A DNA stretch of 38,135 nucleotides from Bacteroidetes bacterium GWF2_43_63 (GTDB lineage: Bacteria; Bacteroidota; Bacteroidia; Bacteroidales; DTU049): positions 1-38,135 of the forward strand of contig MEOQ01000007.1 in assembly GCA_001769275.1 (NCBI GenBank), written 5' to 3'. Position numbers and translations under genes: made by a program. The notes beneath the pieces are model-generated. The model did no database searches, had not been told where the DNA came from, and was given only the letters and a program-made list of their open reading frames with translations. Numbering within the stretch: position 1 is the stretch's first letter; each line of letters begins with the position of its first letter. This document shows positions 7,294 to 15,835 of the stretch, one piece after another.

Positions 7294-10236
7294 ATGAGGG
7301 GGTTATTATTCTTATCTGTATTTTTCTTAATACTGTCTGTCAGTGCGCAACAGTCTGTTTCAATTCATCAGTTAGAGTCGGAATATTATGCTTCGCATAC
7401 CAACGCTGATACTATTGCGGCTGCCATTCCCAAGAGTTTGAAAAACACGAACTGCACATTGAATAAGCGTGTTTTTGGGTGGCATCCTTCTTGGGTGGGA
7501 AGTAGTGTTTCGAATAATTATCAATGGAATCTACTTTCTGATTTGTGCTATTTCTCGTATGAATTTAATGCCTCGACGGGCGCGCCTACAAACACTTATA
7601 ATTGGGCTACTGTCGATGTGGTTGATTCTGCTCTGGCAAATGGGACAAGGGTTCACTTATGTGTGACGATGTTTTATCCAACCGACCATACAACGTTTTT
7701 TGGCAGTACAACGGCGCAGACTGCGTTAATCTCAAATCTTGTGAATGCTGTTGATTCACGTGGTGCTCATGGTATTAATCTGGATTTTGAAGGTGTGGCT
7801 AGTACTCATAAGGCTGCTTTGACAATATTTATTCAGCGTATCGCGGATTCGTTGCACACGCGTGTTCCGGGTGCTGAATTATCTATCGCAATGCCGGCAG
7901 TCGACTGGAGTCCTTCGGAATGGGATCTTCCGGCTATTATTCCGTATGTCGATCTTTTTATTTTTATGGGTTATGATTATTACTACGGTGGTAGTGGCAC
8001 TGCTGGCCCGACAGACCCTCTGTATAATTTTCAGACAACGTATAATTATACTCTTTCAAAAACCATTTCTTATTATCTGCATAAAGGAGTTCCAAAATCG
8101 AAATTACTGATGGGTGTTCCGTATTATGGATTTCAATGGCGGACTTCAGCATTAACGGTGCCAGCGAGCACTGTTTCTGGAACTGATTCTTCAAGAACGT
8201 ATAAAACAATCAGAAACAATTATTCAGGAAATTATTCAGCTGCCAACAGAGGTTGGGATGCCAACAGTCTTTCCAGCTACTGGGCATATTCCAATGCTGG
8301 ATTAAACTATCAGGCCTGGGTCACCGATGAACAGGCCATGGACTATAGATTTGATCTGGTTAATATTCGGGACATTGGGGGAATAGGCATTTGGGCACTG
8401 GCGTATGACGACGGATTCACTGAGTTCTGGGATTTAATTGCGGAAAAGTTCAGCGATTGCTCGGTTGTTCCCTGTGCCGATACCATTTTCGACCTTGGCG
8501 GACCAAACCGTCCACATTACTCCTTCGAAGACTTTACCTATACTATTTCTCCAACTGGGGCAACGGGTGTGAGTCTGGCTTTCAGCTCGTTTGAACTGGA
8601 GTCCGGCTACGATTCTTTATGGATTTATGACGGACCCACAACCGGATCCTCGTTGATTGGCGGATATAGTGGCACTACGTCGCCGGGGACGGTAACTGCA
8701 ACTGGGAATTCACTTACATTGCGTTTTTACAGCGATACGCTTACAAATTTGGCCGGCTGGAGTGCAATTTGGACTTGCTCAACAGATGATATTTTGCCAA
8801 CAACAGCCATTAATGCGCCCGTCGGCTGGCAGACTGATGATTTTACTGTCGCATTTACCGATGCCGACAACAATGCACTGGATGAATCTTTCTGGCAGGT
8901 GCTGCATTTCAATGGTTCAGATTGGAAAGGCAACAATAAAGCTGGTTTCATAAATGAAAACTATAATTCATCTGTTCCTTCCGACTGGACTTCGTATCTG
9001 GGAAACTGGGTATGGGACAATGGACATCTTTTTCAGGCCGATTCTGCGCTGGGCAATACCAACCTTGCTATTCCGCTTCCGCAGGACAGTAGCCATGTGT
9101 GGCTTTATCACTGGCAGCTGAAGTTTGGCGCGGCGGATGCTACCAACAACCGGAGAATTGGTGCCCATTATTTCTGCAGCGATGTTTCACAGAGCAACCG
9201 CGAAAACAATTACATGGCGTACTTCCGTTTGGATAATCAACGAATTCAGTTGTATGAATATGTAAGTAATACTTACAACCTGAAGACAGATGTTGCCTAT
9301 CCTTTTGTGGTAGACACCTGGTACGATGTTAAAGTGTTGTACAATCCGGAAACGGGATACAATGCGGCCTGGGTGAATGACGAACTTGTATCTTATTGGA
9401 CCGATGCTACGCCCTTAAAGTCTGGAAGCGGGTTTTCTTTGCGTGTCGGAAATAGCAAAGCCTGGTACGACGATGTGAAAGTTTATCAAAGCCGTTCTGC
9501 ATCAGAGATTGTGACGGTTGGTCCCGACTCGCTTGACATGGTTCAGTGGCAAAACCCCAATCCTTCAACGCCGTCCTGCAGAATTAAATCCATCGTGCTT
9601 GATAAGGCGAATCTGTTTTCGACATCTGTGGGTGCCGATGTGGATATTGATTACACAAAACCTGTTTCGCCTTCATGGGTTGGAGATGTTTATGGTCCGA
9701 CGCAAAGCGACTACGACACATTGTATTATTCCGGAATTTTGCAGAATAATACAGCTTGCGCAGCATCGACAGATCCGAATAGCGGCGTTATGAATTATTT
9801 TTTCAGTATGGGTGCTTTTTGTGGCGACACCAGCAGTTACAATTTTGTTTCTTCGAACGACAGCACAGCCAACATTGGCGCGTTTACCAGTAATGGAATG
9901 TATTACACGGTTGCTTATTCTGTCAATGGTGCCGGATTGCATTCCGATACTATTTGTTCAGATGGAATTTATGTTGAGCAGTTGACTTCAATTGATGAAT
10001 CAAGTACTGAAATAAAGGTTTTTCCGAATCCGGTCGAAAACATGCTCAATCTTGTTTTTTCTTTTGACAACAATTGCGAAATCAGAATTTTGAGTTCCGA
10101 TGGTCGTTTGGTTATGCGCGCTGAAAGCGGTGTTGCTGATCTTGTTCAGTTGGATGTAAGTTTTCTGCAACCGGGCATGTATATGATTGAAGTGATAACA
10201 GAAAAGCCATTGCGCTCTGTATTTCTGAAAAAATAA
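7294..10236 (+). CDS. Secreted GH18-family glycoside hydrolase with CUB and LamG-like domains and T9SS sorting domain
   Basis: This 980-residue multidomain enzyme probably cleaves a beta-1,4-linked N-acetylglucosamine polymer (chitin-like or peptidoglycan-like) outside the cell. The ATG at 7294 gives a good signal peptide (RGLLFLSVFFLILSVSAQQ); the in-frame ATG at 7213 would add 27 residues before it. The catalytic GH18 barrel fills about residues 45-385: KRVFGWHPSWVGS, then HGINLDFEG with catalytic Glu166, then FIFMGYDYYY and WALAYDDG. A CUB domain follows at about 390-495 (YDSLWIYDGPTTGSSLIGGY). A LamG/concanavalin-like domain lies at about 545-735 and resembles sugar-binding folds. The last 75 residues are a type A T9SS sorting domain (VFPNPVENMLNLVF, then LQPGMYMIEV). 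The DxxDxDxE motif reads HGINLDFE, so the first two Asp are His and Asn; the Asn form is frequent in YaaH-like GH18. An esterase gene follows after 8 bp. Confidence 0.9.
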   Translation: MRGLLFLSVFFLILSVSAQQSVSIHQLESEYYASHTNADTIAAAIPKSLKNTNCTLNKRVFGWHPSWVGSSVSNNYQWNLLSDLCYFSYEFNASTGAPTNTYNWATVDVVDSALANGTRVHLCVTMFYPTDHTTFFGSTTAQTALISNLVNAVDSRGAHGINLDFEGVASTHKAALTIFIQRIADSLHTRVPGAELSIAMPAVDWSPSEWDLPAIIPYVDLFIFMGYDYYYGGSGTAGPTDPLYNFQTTYNYTLSKTISYYLHKGVPKSKLLMGVPYYGFQWRTSALTVPASTVSGTDSSRTYKTIRNNYSGNYSAANRGWDANSLSSYWAYSNAGLNYQAWVTDEQAMDYRFDLVNIRDIGGIGIWALAYDDGFTEFWDLIAEKFSDCSVVPCADTIFDLGGPNRPHYSFEDFTYTISPTGATGVSLAFSSFELESGYDSLWIYDGPTTGSSLIGGYSGTTSPGTVTATGNSLTLRFYSDTLTNLAGWSAIWTCSTDDILPTTAINAPVGWQTDDFTVAFTDADNNALDESFWQVLHFNGSDWKGNNKAGFINENYNSSVPSDWTSYLGNWVWDNGHLFQADSALGNTNLAIPLPQDSSHVWLYHWQLKFGAADATNNRRIGAHYFCSDVSQSNRENNYMAYFRLDNQRIQLYEYVSNTYNLKTDVAYPFVVDTWYDVKVLYNPETGYNAAWVNDELVSYWTDATPLKSGSGFSLRVGNSKAWYDDVKVYQSRSASEIVTVGPDSLDMVQWQNPNPSTPSCRIKSIVLDKANLFSTSVGADVDIDYTKPVSPSWVGDVYGPTQSDYDTLYYSGILQNNTACAASTDPNSGVMNYFFSMGAFCGDTSSYNFVSSNDSTANIGAFTSNGMYYTVAYSVNGAGLHSDTICSDGIYVEQLTSIDESSTEIKVFPNPVENMLNLVFSFDNNCEIRILSSDGRLVMRAESGVADLVQLDVSFLQPGMYMIEVITEKPLRSVFLKK

Positions 10237-10244
10237 TATTACGG

Positions 10245-11102
10245 ATGAAGATTTTTCTGTTATTAATTTTATTGTGTGCTGTAAACGTGCATTCTCAAAC
10301 GGTTTCGGAAGGTATTGTGATCCCAAATACTTCTGAATATTTTTTGAAATCCGAAATTAATCATGTAAAATATCGGATTAGTATCTCCTTGCCATATCAG
10401 TACAATGATAGTGTCAACGCCAGATTTCCCGTTCTGTATTTCCTCGATGGAAACGTCTGGTTGCCGCTTGCAAGTTCGGTTTTGCAAAGTATAAATAAAA
10501 CGGATGTTGTTGAACCGATCATCATGGTTGGTATTGGATATGAAGTGGAAACTTTTGAATATGATGTAGTACAGCGAACCTATGATTACACACCGACCCA
10601 GGATTTTTCTGCTGATTCTTCAATGTCGTTTCGTTATCAAACGCCAATCCGATCAGGTGGAGCAGACACCTTCCTGCTTGTGCTGGAGCAGGAAATAATT
10701 CCATTTGTTGATTCACTTTTCAAAACAACTGAAAACAGAACCATTGCCGGGCATTCGCTGGGAGGTTTGTTTGCAACATATGTTATGCTTGAAAAGCCGC
10801 GTCTGTTCACCAATTATCTTATTGCCAGCCCCGCAGTATGGTGGGACGAAAATATTTTGCTCCTGCAGCTTAAGGCGAGGGAAAATATGATCATGCCTGC
10901 TGGAAAAATATTTTTGGGAATTGGCAAAAATGAAACAAAGCGAATGAAAATTGCTGCGAAAAGCTTGAATAAATATCTGCGAAAAAATGTGAAAATCAAA
11001 AATACATATCGCTATGAAATTATCCCTGACAGCGATCATTTTTTCATGATCCCTTATGCGATTACGAAATCCCAGCTCTTTATATTTGCACCAGAAAAAT
11101 GA
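10245..11102 (+). CDS. Secreted esterase of the putative-esterase (Fes/EstD-like) family
   Basis: This 285-residue alpha/beta hydrolase has a signal peptide (FLLLILLCAVNVHSQ) and probably acts in the periplasm or outside. The family (PF00756) includes enzymes that hydrolyse carboxylic esters of sugars, phenolics or siderophores. Visible motifs are FPVLYFLDGN near residue 61, the nucleophile elbow AGHSLGG with Ser171, and a late IPDSDHFF containing the likely catalytic His. The ATG at 10245 is eight bases after the GH18 stop, so the two are probably co-transcribed. Together they could strip ester groups and cut the backbone of one polymer, which is inference. It has no T9SS tail, unlike its neighbour. 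The substrate cannot be told. Confidence 0.87.
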   Translation: MKIFLLLILLCAVNVHSQTVSEGIVIPNTSEYFLKSEINHVKYRISISLPYQYNDSVNARFPVLYFLDGNVWLPLASSVLQSINKTDVVEPIIMVGIGYEVETFEYDVVQRTYDYTPTQDFSADSSMSFRYQTPIRSGGADTFLLVLEQEIIPFVDSLFKTTENRTIAGHSLGGLFATYVMLEKPRLFTNYLIASPAVWWDENILLLQLKARENMIMPAGKIFLGIGKNETKRMKIAAKSLNKYLRKNVKIKNTYRYEIIPDSDHFFMIPYAITKSQLFIFAPEK

Positions 11103-11112
11103 TTAAAAAAAT

Positions 11113-11138
11113 CCCCGGCTAACCTCACGGTGCCGGGG
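11113..11138 (-). terminator. Rho-independent terminator for the small secreted protein gene
   Basis: CCCCGGC (11113-11119) and GCCGGGG (11132-11138) form a strong stem. On the minus strand it is followed by a run of seven T. It also lies just after the esterase stop on the plus strand, where no T run follows. Confidence 0.75.
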
Positions 11139-11186
11139 CAAAATATAACCAACCATGATTTATTTTTCTTTCAAACCAATGAAAGA

Positions 11187-11594
11187 TCAGTAAGATTGTA
11201 CGCCAATGGTGTAGGATCCCGCTGAAAGGCTGCTGATATCAACCTTTGGGTCATCGGTAGTAGCTTCAACATGCATCAGGATTTCACCTTTATTATTAAG
11301 AATGTAAATCTGATCACCTTGTGAAGCGCCCGTTACTGTAATGGTTTTATAAACGGGGTTAGTGATTATTTCTTTTATTACCGGAGCTTTGAAAACTTCG
11401 CTGCAGGTGCAGGTAACAACGTCAGATTCTAATCCGGAGGTGTATGAGCGGGCAATAGTTTTGTTAATGGTACAGACAATGACCGGTCCCGTAGCTCCGG
11501 CTACTTCTGTGGAATCTTTTACATCGTCGATAGCTGCTGTGACCTGAAATGAGGCCAATAGCGCAGAAATTAAAAGGAACATTAGTGTTTTCAT
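11187..11594 (-). CDS. Small secreted protein with C-terminal beta-sandwich resembling DUF3244/T9SS tail
   Basis: This 135-residue secreted protein starts at the ATG at 11592-11594, which directly precedes a signal peptide (KTLMFLLISALLASFQVTAA). A longer reading from 11657 would bury it. A middle segment carries three close cysteines (around VTCTCSEVF plus VIVCTINK), which could form disulfides. The last 50 residues (KTITVTGASQGDQIYILNNK, then DISSLSAGSYTIGVQSY) read like a DUF3244 or T9SS type A-like beta-sandwich without the usual PNP motif. Its function is unknown. It has its own terminator downstream and a 12-bp palindrome upstream (11681-11692), so it appears to be a single-gene unit. 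Confidence 0.7.
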   Translation of the reverse strand: MKTLMFLLISALLASFQVTAAIDDVKDSTEVAGATGPVIVCTINKTIARSYTSGLESDVVTCTCSEVFKAPVIKEIITNPVYKTITVTGASQGDQIYILNNKGEILMHVEATTDDPKVDISSLSAGSYTIGVQSY

Positions 11595-11680
11595 GACGCA
11601 GAGTTTTTTTGGTGTCGTTCGTGTTATAAAGTTAGTTAAGTGAGTGAGCGAAAACAACAGTTTTCTACCAAATTCGTTAG

Positions 11681-11692
11681 TATGACGTCATA
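11681..11692. promoter_or_regulatory. Perfect 12-bp palindrome, possible operator
   Basis: TATGACGTCATA reads the same on both strands. It lies about 90 bases upstream of the start at 11594. No binding protein is suggested by the neighbours, so an operator role is only a guess. Confidence 0.3.
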
Positions 11693-11741
11693 AAACAGCA
11701 TTTTGTTACACAATAGGATATATCGGTTGAAAAGGCCAGTT

Positions 11742-11767
11742 TGCACAAAATTCTCCGGTTTTGTGCA
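11742..11767. repeat. Perfect 9-bp inverted repeat after the permease gene
   Basis: TGCACAAAA (11742-11750) and TTTTGTGCA (11759-11767) pair perfectly around an 8-base loop. It lies about 60 bases downstream of the permease stop (11826, minus strand). There is no T run after it on the minus strand, so it is either a weak terminator or a regulatory hairpin for the next gene. Confidence 0.5.
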
Positions 11768-11825
11768 TGAAAATGGGCGATTTGTAGTGATTGTCCAGAC
11801 GGAAATTAGGTCAGAGTCTGTTAAA

Positions 11826-13067
11826 TTACAGAATTCCGAAATAAATCCACAGGAGTATAGCTCCAAAAGATATGATTAATGTTAACAAAGTGACTATGAT
11901 TCCTGACTTAAAAAATTCAAGAAAACGGATCTTAATATCGTGTTTCGATGCAGATTCAATTACAATAATATTTGCGACAGCACCAATGATCGTTGCATTA
12001 CCCGCCAGCGTGGATGCCGATGCCAGGGCTATCCACAACATTTCGCTGTTTGCTTGCTGCATAAAAGGCAGAAATGCGACAGTAAAAGGGACATTGCTTA
12101 CTATCTGCGAAGCCAATAGACTAATACCGTGAACTGCAGCCAGCCCGCCCGCATCTTTACTCAATGGATAAAACGACAATAGGTTTTCAAGTGCCCCGGA
12201 ATTTTCAAATCCTTTGACAACAACAAACAATCCGGCGAAAAACAGGAGCAGTACCCAATCGACCTTCTTGATGACATTGCTGGGTTTGATACGGCCGACC
12301 AGTAATATAAGGGATGCTCCGGCAAGAGCAATGATGGGAATCGGCAACCCGAGCGGTTTCCCAATAAAGAAAAAAATGACGACCAGTACAAACACCGGAA
12401 CTGACCAACGCATTTTGCGGAGCCGGAAACCAAAGGTGTGTGGTTGATTTATGACTTGTATTTTATTTTCAAAATCCTTTTTATACAACAGACGAATGAC
12501 CGGAATTATTACAAACAGTCCAATCAATGAAACCGGTGCCAGCAGCCACAGAAAGCGTGCATAAGCAATTCCGCTGTTAATGCCAATCAGCATGTTTTGT
12601 GGGTTGCCGGTTATGGTCATTACTGAACCAATGTTTGACGAGAGGATGACCCCAATTAAATATGGAATCGGCTTTAATCCAGAATGTCTGCAAATTGCTA
12701 TAACAATTGGCGTGAACATAAGTACAACCACATCGTTGACCATGAATGCCGATGCCAGTCCGGTCACAAAAACAATGATGGTGAGCAGTCTGCGCTGATT
12801 ACCTGCAAGTCCCATGGTTTTCGCTGCAAGCCAATTAAAGAATCCATCGAGCTGCATAACAGCAATGATAATCATCATGCCCATCAACAGGGCAATGGTA
12901 TTGAAATCGATGGCTGCGAGCGCTTCGGCTGGTGTTAAGACTCCAAAAATTACCATAGCAACCGCACCAAAAAATGCAGCTGACGGCCGGTCAATATTCA
13001 CATAGGGCAGGCGCGTGAAAATGATACCCAGAAATGTTATGATGAATATTATAATGGCAGTTTGCAT
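11826..13067 (-). CDS. SLC13/ArsB/NhaD-like permease of the ion transporter superfamily
   Basis: This 413-residue inner-membrane transporter has about eleven hydrophobic segments and belongs to the ion transporter superfamily (citrate/Na+-symporter, ArsB, NhaD). Signature stretches are LASAFMVNDVVVLMFTPI in the first half, the re-entrant-loop motif SVMTITGNPQNMLIGI, and the repeat-related ALASASTLAGNATIIGAVAN near the C-terminus. These match the anion/sodium-binding hairpins of the family. Its substrate (dicarboxylate, arsenite or Na+/H+) cannot be decided from the sequence. No arsR or arsC is nearby, which makes a dedicated arsenite role less likely. The ATG at 13065-13067 begins directly with a membrane helix. 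It lies just downstream of the metallophosphoesterase gene on the same strand (23 bp gap). Confidence 0.85.
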   Translation of the reverse strand: MQTAIIIFIITFLGIIFTRLPYVNIDRPSAAFFGAVAMVIFGVLTPAEALAAIDFNTIALLMGMMIIIAVMQLDGFFNWLAAKTMGLAGNQRRLLTIIVFVTGLASAFMVNDVVVLMFTPIVIAICRHSGLKPIPYLIGVILSSNIGSVMTITGNPQNMLIGINSGIAYARFLWLLAPVSLIGLFVIIPVIRLLYKKDFENKIQVINQPHTFGFRLRKMRWSVPVFVLVVIFFFIGKPLGLPIPIIALAGASLILLVGRIKPSNVIKKVDWVLLLFFAGLFVVVKGFENSGALENLLSFYPLSKDAGGLAAVHGISLLASQIVSNVPFTVAFLPFMQQANSEMLWIALASASTLAGNATIIGAVANIIVIESASKHDIKIRFLEFFKSGIIVTLLTLIISFGAILLWIYFGIL

Positions 13068-13090
13068 GAATGCAAAAGTAGTTTTTTTGC

Positions 13091-13936
13091 CTATTCGAGT
13101 GAATGAAAATCGTGGTTGATAGATTCAGAACCATAATTAATTTCGAGATACGACGAGCCATCTTCGTCGTCGTGGCACTGATCCATGATGATGTAATTTG
13201 TCGGTCCCAGCTCGGATTCATTGCGATCGTGATCGTGCCCGCCGATTACATAATCTACCTCATACCGGGCACACAGATCGAGTAAAACATTCACTTCTTC
13301 TATTGGCAAGCCAGATGTGGTGCCGAATCCGTCCTTAAAGACATTCAGATGTGTGGCAATAGTGATGTGACGAGCCGAAGAATGAAACGATTCAAGAACT
13401 TCCGTAAGCCAGTCCAGCTGCAAACTTCCGAGTGTGCCGCTGCCACTGTCGAGAATAATAAAAACGTCATTTCCTGCGGGAGTACTTACAACAAAATAAT
13501 ATGACGATGCACCGAAACGTGGAAAATACTCATCCCAGCCACCGAAATACAAATCATGATTTCCCGGCGTGAAAAACCAGTTGACGGAATCAGCTGTATT
13601 CATGAGGGTCTCAAGAGTGTCATAACTTTCAGGGTGACCGCGCGTGATATCGCCCGCCACAACCAGAGCGGCTGCTGACGGTGATTTTGCAGCATTGAGA
13701 ACAAGGTTGAATTCTTCATATGTTCCGATATGAGTGTCGCTGCAAAACAAAACTGAATAATCGGAATCCGGTATCAAAATTATCTGAAACGGATGTGTGC
13801 TGCTCCATTCCTGCGACATTTCGAAACGCTCATTGGCATTGTATTTCGAGTGAAATGCGCCGGTTTCATCGAGATCGTGAAAACAGGATGCGAGCGAAAC
13901 GGGAAGCAATAGAATGATTATTTTCCACTTTTCCAT
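13091..13936 (-). CDS. Lipoprotein calcineurin-like metallophosphoesterase
   Basis: This 281-residue hydrolase probably cleaves a phosphoester with two bound metal ions. Motifs in order are FCSDTHIGTY (D-x-H), VVAGDITRG (GD), FFTPGNHDLYF (GNHD), ITIATHLNVF (H) and VIGGHDHDRN (GHxH), the full metallophos set. The N-terminus is a lipoprotein signal (IIILLLPVSLASC), so the protein should be anchored to a membrane facing the periplasm or surface. The ATG at 13934-13936 has a Shine-Dalgarno (AAAGGAGG) upstream; a longer frame to 14011 is rejected. The start overlaps the end of the upstream gene by 19 bp, so the two are translationally coupled. The substrate is unknown. Confidence 0.88.
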   Translation of the reverse strand: MEKWKIIILLLPVSLASCFHDLDETGAFHSKYNANERFEMSQEWSSTHPFQIILIPDSDYSVLFCSDTHIGTYEEFNLVLNAAKSPSAAALVVAGDITRGHPESYDTLETLMNTADSVNWFFTPGNHDLYFGGWDEYFPRFGASSYYFVVSTPAGNDVFIILDSGSGTLGSLQLDWLTEVLESFHSSARHITIATHLNVFKDGFGTTSGLPIEEVNVLLDLCARYEVDYVIGGHDHDRNESELGPTNYIIMDQCHDDEDGSSYLEINYGSESINHDFHSLE

Positions 13937-14652
13937 ACCAGGCCTCCTTTCACAAAGAATCCATAATATTGAGCTTGCAGATTGGCGCCGCCAGACTGTT
14001 GTAGCCAGCATTCCGCATACAATTGCATCGATTTTGAAATATTATTTTCGTATCGTCCGAACAGCATAGGCATCGTTTCCTGATTGAAGAAAAATCCGTT
14101 GGTATTGCTGAATCCAATTCCGATGTTCCATGGATGATCTGTTTTTTTCAAATGGTAAGAAAAACAATACAAAAAGTTCCGCCATTCCTTTTTTATCGCT
14201 GTTCCCGCACTATCGGCTTCAGGCCACTGTTCGAGCGCTTTTCCACTGAGCCGCCAGATGCGGGAATTATTTCCGATCATAGCTCTCAGGTGATTGTTTT
14301 CAGTACTGAATTCCACGACCAGATTCAGTTCGCGGATATATTCCGAAAACGGCCTGCAGAAAAAACCTCCGTAAAGCTTGTATTCGTGCTCTTTGACGAT
14401 CATTTTCCTTTCTGCATTTATTGTCCACACATCGAGGATTGTATTTTGCGGATTCAGCAGCGCCAGTTCGGTTCCAGCCCCCAACGTCCAATTGTTTATT
14501 TCATATGATGGACAGAGCGCCAGATTAAGAAATCCTTCCGGTTTGGTTTGATTTTGCCCCGATGTCAAGGCTGATTCAATTTCCAGCTGGCCTGAAGCAT
14601 AGGATGCAATAAACAAAAGTAATGTCAGACAGATTGTTTTAAGAACATTCAT
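13918..14652 (-). CDS. Secreted, probably outer-membrane beta-barrel protein of unknown function
   Basis: This 244-residue protein has a clear signal peptide (NVLKTICLTLLLFIASYASG) after the ATG at 14650-14652. The rest is rich in alternating hydrophobic and aromatic stretches (NWTLGAGTELALL, EYKLYGGFFCRPF, PWNIGIGFSNTNGFFF, QYYGFFVKGGLVWKSG), as in small outer-membrane barrels. No family was recognised. It overlaps the start of the lipoprotein metallophosphoesterase by 19 bp, so the two are co-expressed and may act together at the cell envelope (inference). A minus-strand -7 element lies at 14669-14676, 17 bases before the start. It is divergent from the yebC-like gene. Confidence 0.7.
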   Translation of the reverse strand: MNVLKTICLTLLLFIASYASGQLEIESALTSGQNQTKPEGFLNLALCPSYEINNWTLGAGTELALLNPQNTILDVWTINAERKMIVKEHEYKLYGGFFCRPFSEYIRELNLVVEFSTENNHLRAMIGNNSRIWRLSGKALEQWPEADSAGTAIKKEWRNFLYCFSYHLKKTDHPWNIGIGFSNTNGFFFNQETMPMLFGRYENNISKSMQLYAECWLQQSGGANLQAQYYGFFVKGGLVWKSGK

Positions 14653-14668
14653 GCAAATGGTTTGTTTA

Positions 14669-14676
14669 CAAAAATA
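14669..14676 (-). promoter_or_regulatory. -7 promoter element for the barrel/metallophosphoesterase pair
   Basis: On the minus strand this reads TATTTTTG, an exact match to TAnnTTTG, 17 bases before the ATG. The -33 element is weak. Confidence 0.4.
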
Positions 14677-14763
14677 AGGAACTTCTGATTGACAGAAACA
14701 TGCGATTCTCAGCTTATTATGAAATAAATGTGAATACAACTATGAATTTGGAATTCTTTTTTT

Positions 14764-14771
14764 TAATTTTG
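14764..14771 (+). promoter_or_regulatory. -7 promoter element for the YebC-family gene
   Basis: TAATTTTG matches TAnnTTTG exactly, 23 bases before the ATG at 14795. A TTTG at 14747-14750 is closer than the usual -33 spacing. Confidence 0.45.
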
Positions 14772-14794
14772 CGCTTCATCTCAAAATCAAAACT

Positions 14795-15505
14795 ATGGGA
14801 CGCGCGTTTGAATATCGTAAAGCCAGAAAATTCAAAAGATGGGGCAATATGTCCCGCATGTTTACCCGTTACGGCCGTGAGATCACCATGGCTGTGAAAG
14901 AAGGCGGATCGAATCCTGAATATAACACCCGGCTCAGGGCAATCATTCAGAACGCCAAGAGCGACAACATGCCCAAGGAAAATGTTGAGCGCGCCATAAA
15001 AAAGGCCACCGAAAAAGATACGGCTGATTACAAGGAAGTATCATTCGAAGGCTATGCTCCTCATGGAATTGCCGTTTACGTTCATTGTGCGACCGACAAC
15101 AATACCAGGTCTGTGGCAAACATCCGCAGCTATTTCAATAAATGCAACGGAAGCATGGGCACCAATGGTTCGGTAAGTTTTATGTTTGATAAAAAGTGTG
15201 TATTTATTTTTAAGGATACAGGTCAGGATATCGAAGAACTGGAGCTCGAGCTCATTGATTCTGGCGCCGAAGAAATCTTTAAAAACGAAGACGGCATACA
15301 GGTCTATGGCGATTTCGGCAGCTTTGGAACACTCCAGAAGGCCATTGAGGAAAAAGGATTTGAAATTACCAAAGCCGACTACGATTATCTGCCAAATGTT
15401 GAGCTGAAACACCTCTCACCCGAAGAGCAGGCCGACGTGGATAAACTCATCGAAAAGATTGAGGAAGACGACGACGTGGTGCGGGTTTATACGACTATGG
15501 CATAG
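14795..15505 (+). CDS. YebC/PmpR family protein (TACO1-like)
   Basis: This 236-residue cytoplasmic protein belongs to the YebC family, described as DNA-binding regulators and more recently as ribosome-associated factors that help translate proline-rich stretches. The signature N-terminus is MGRAFEYRKARKFKRWGNMS, a variant of the usual hemagglutinin-like MAGHSKW start that is common in Bacteroidetes. It continues with ITMAVKEGGSNPEYNTRLRA, NMPKENVERAIKKA and the core FEGYAPHGIAVYVHCATDNN. The later part contains NGSVSFMFDKK and ends EEDDDVVRVYTTMA. Length is normal. It is a single-gene unit with its own -7 element and is divergent from the barrel gene. Confidence 0.95.
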   Translation: MGRAFEYRKARKFKRWGNMSRMFTRYGREITMAVKEGGSNPEYNTRLRAIIQNAKSDNMPKENVERAIKKATEKDTADYKEVSFEGYAPHGIAVYVHCATDNNTRSVANIRSYFNKCNGSMGTNGSVSFMFDKKCVFIFKDTGQDIEELELELIDSGAEEIFKNEDGIQVYGDFGSFGTLQKAIEEKGFEITKADYDYLPNVELKHLSPEEQADVDKLIEKIEEDDDVVRVYTTMA

Positions 15506-15835
15506 CGCACAGGGCACAACGCACAGCGCATGGTACATGGAAGCATGACAATGCACTAGATATTCAACCTCTCTGCGTCGCGGAGAGACCTGAGTGCGTT
15601 GAATAAGCACAAACACGATGCAAAGCACAGATGGCTCTGGGCTCAACGTTACATAATTAATGTTTGACCTAACAGTAATTATTAAGCGCTGAAACCCAAT
15701 GTCACCATAGTATTCTTGTCACGACTGTCACGTTTGTCACGCGTAACGCCTGTAACGCGTAACGTTTGTAACGACTGTAACGCTTGTAACGAATAAATCA
15801 TTTTGTTTTCTTTACTTTGTACAAACGCTTTCAAC
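15506..15835. other. Spacer with repetitive sequence and no gene
   Basis: No credible gene is seen. The first 150 bases contain imperfect CACAGCGCA-like repeats and CAACCTCTCTGCGT (15565-15578), a 14-mer that recurs at 34990-35003. A 9-bp tandem array occupies 15718-15794. Confidence 0.6.
15718..15794. repeat. Nine-unit tandem repeat, consensus GT(C/A)ACGNNT
   Basis: Seven 9-bp units and two shortened 7-bp units run without a break. The first three units read GTCACG and the last six read GTAACG, with the last three bases of each unit variable. The array ends 41 bases before the ATG of the alpha/beta hydrolase gene. It could be a multi-site binding array, a slipped-strand repeat or a remnant of a mobile repeat. 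Confidence 0.85.

Noticed and set aside
11826-13067. Arsenite efflux pump ArsB as a specific call
   Set aside because: The superfamily fits, but no arsR, arsC or arsA is nearby and the substrate cannot be read from motifs.
13937-14011. Longer start for the metallophosphoesterase
   Set aside because: Would bury the lipoprotein signal and ignore the Shine-Dalgarno before 13936.
15718-15794. CRISPR-like array
   Set aside because: Units are 9 bp with no spacers and no cas genes are in the window.
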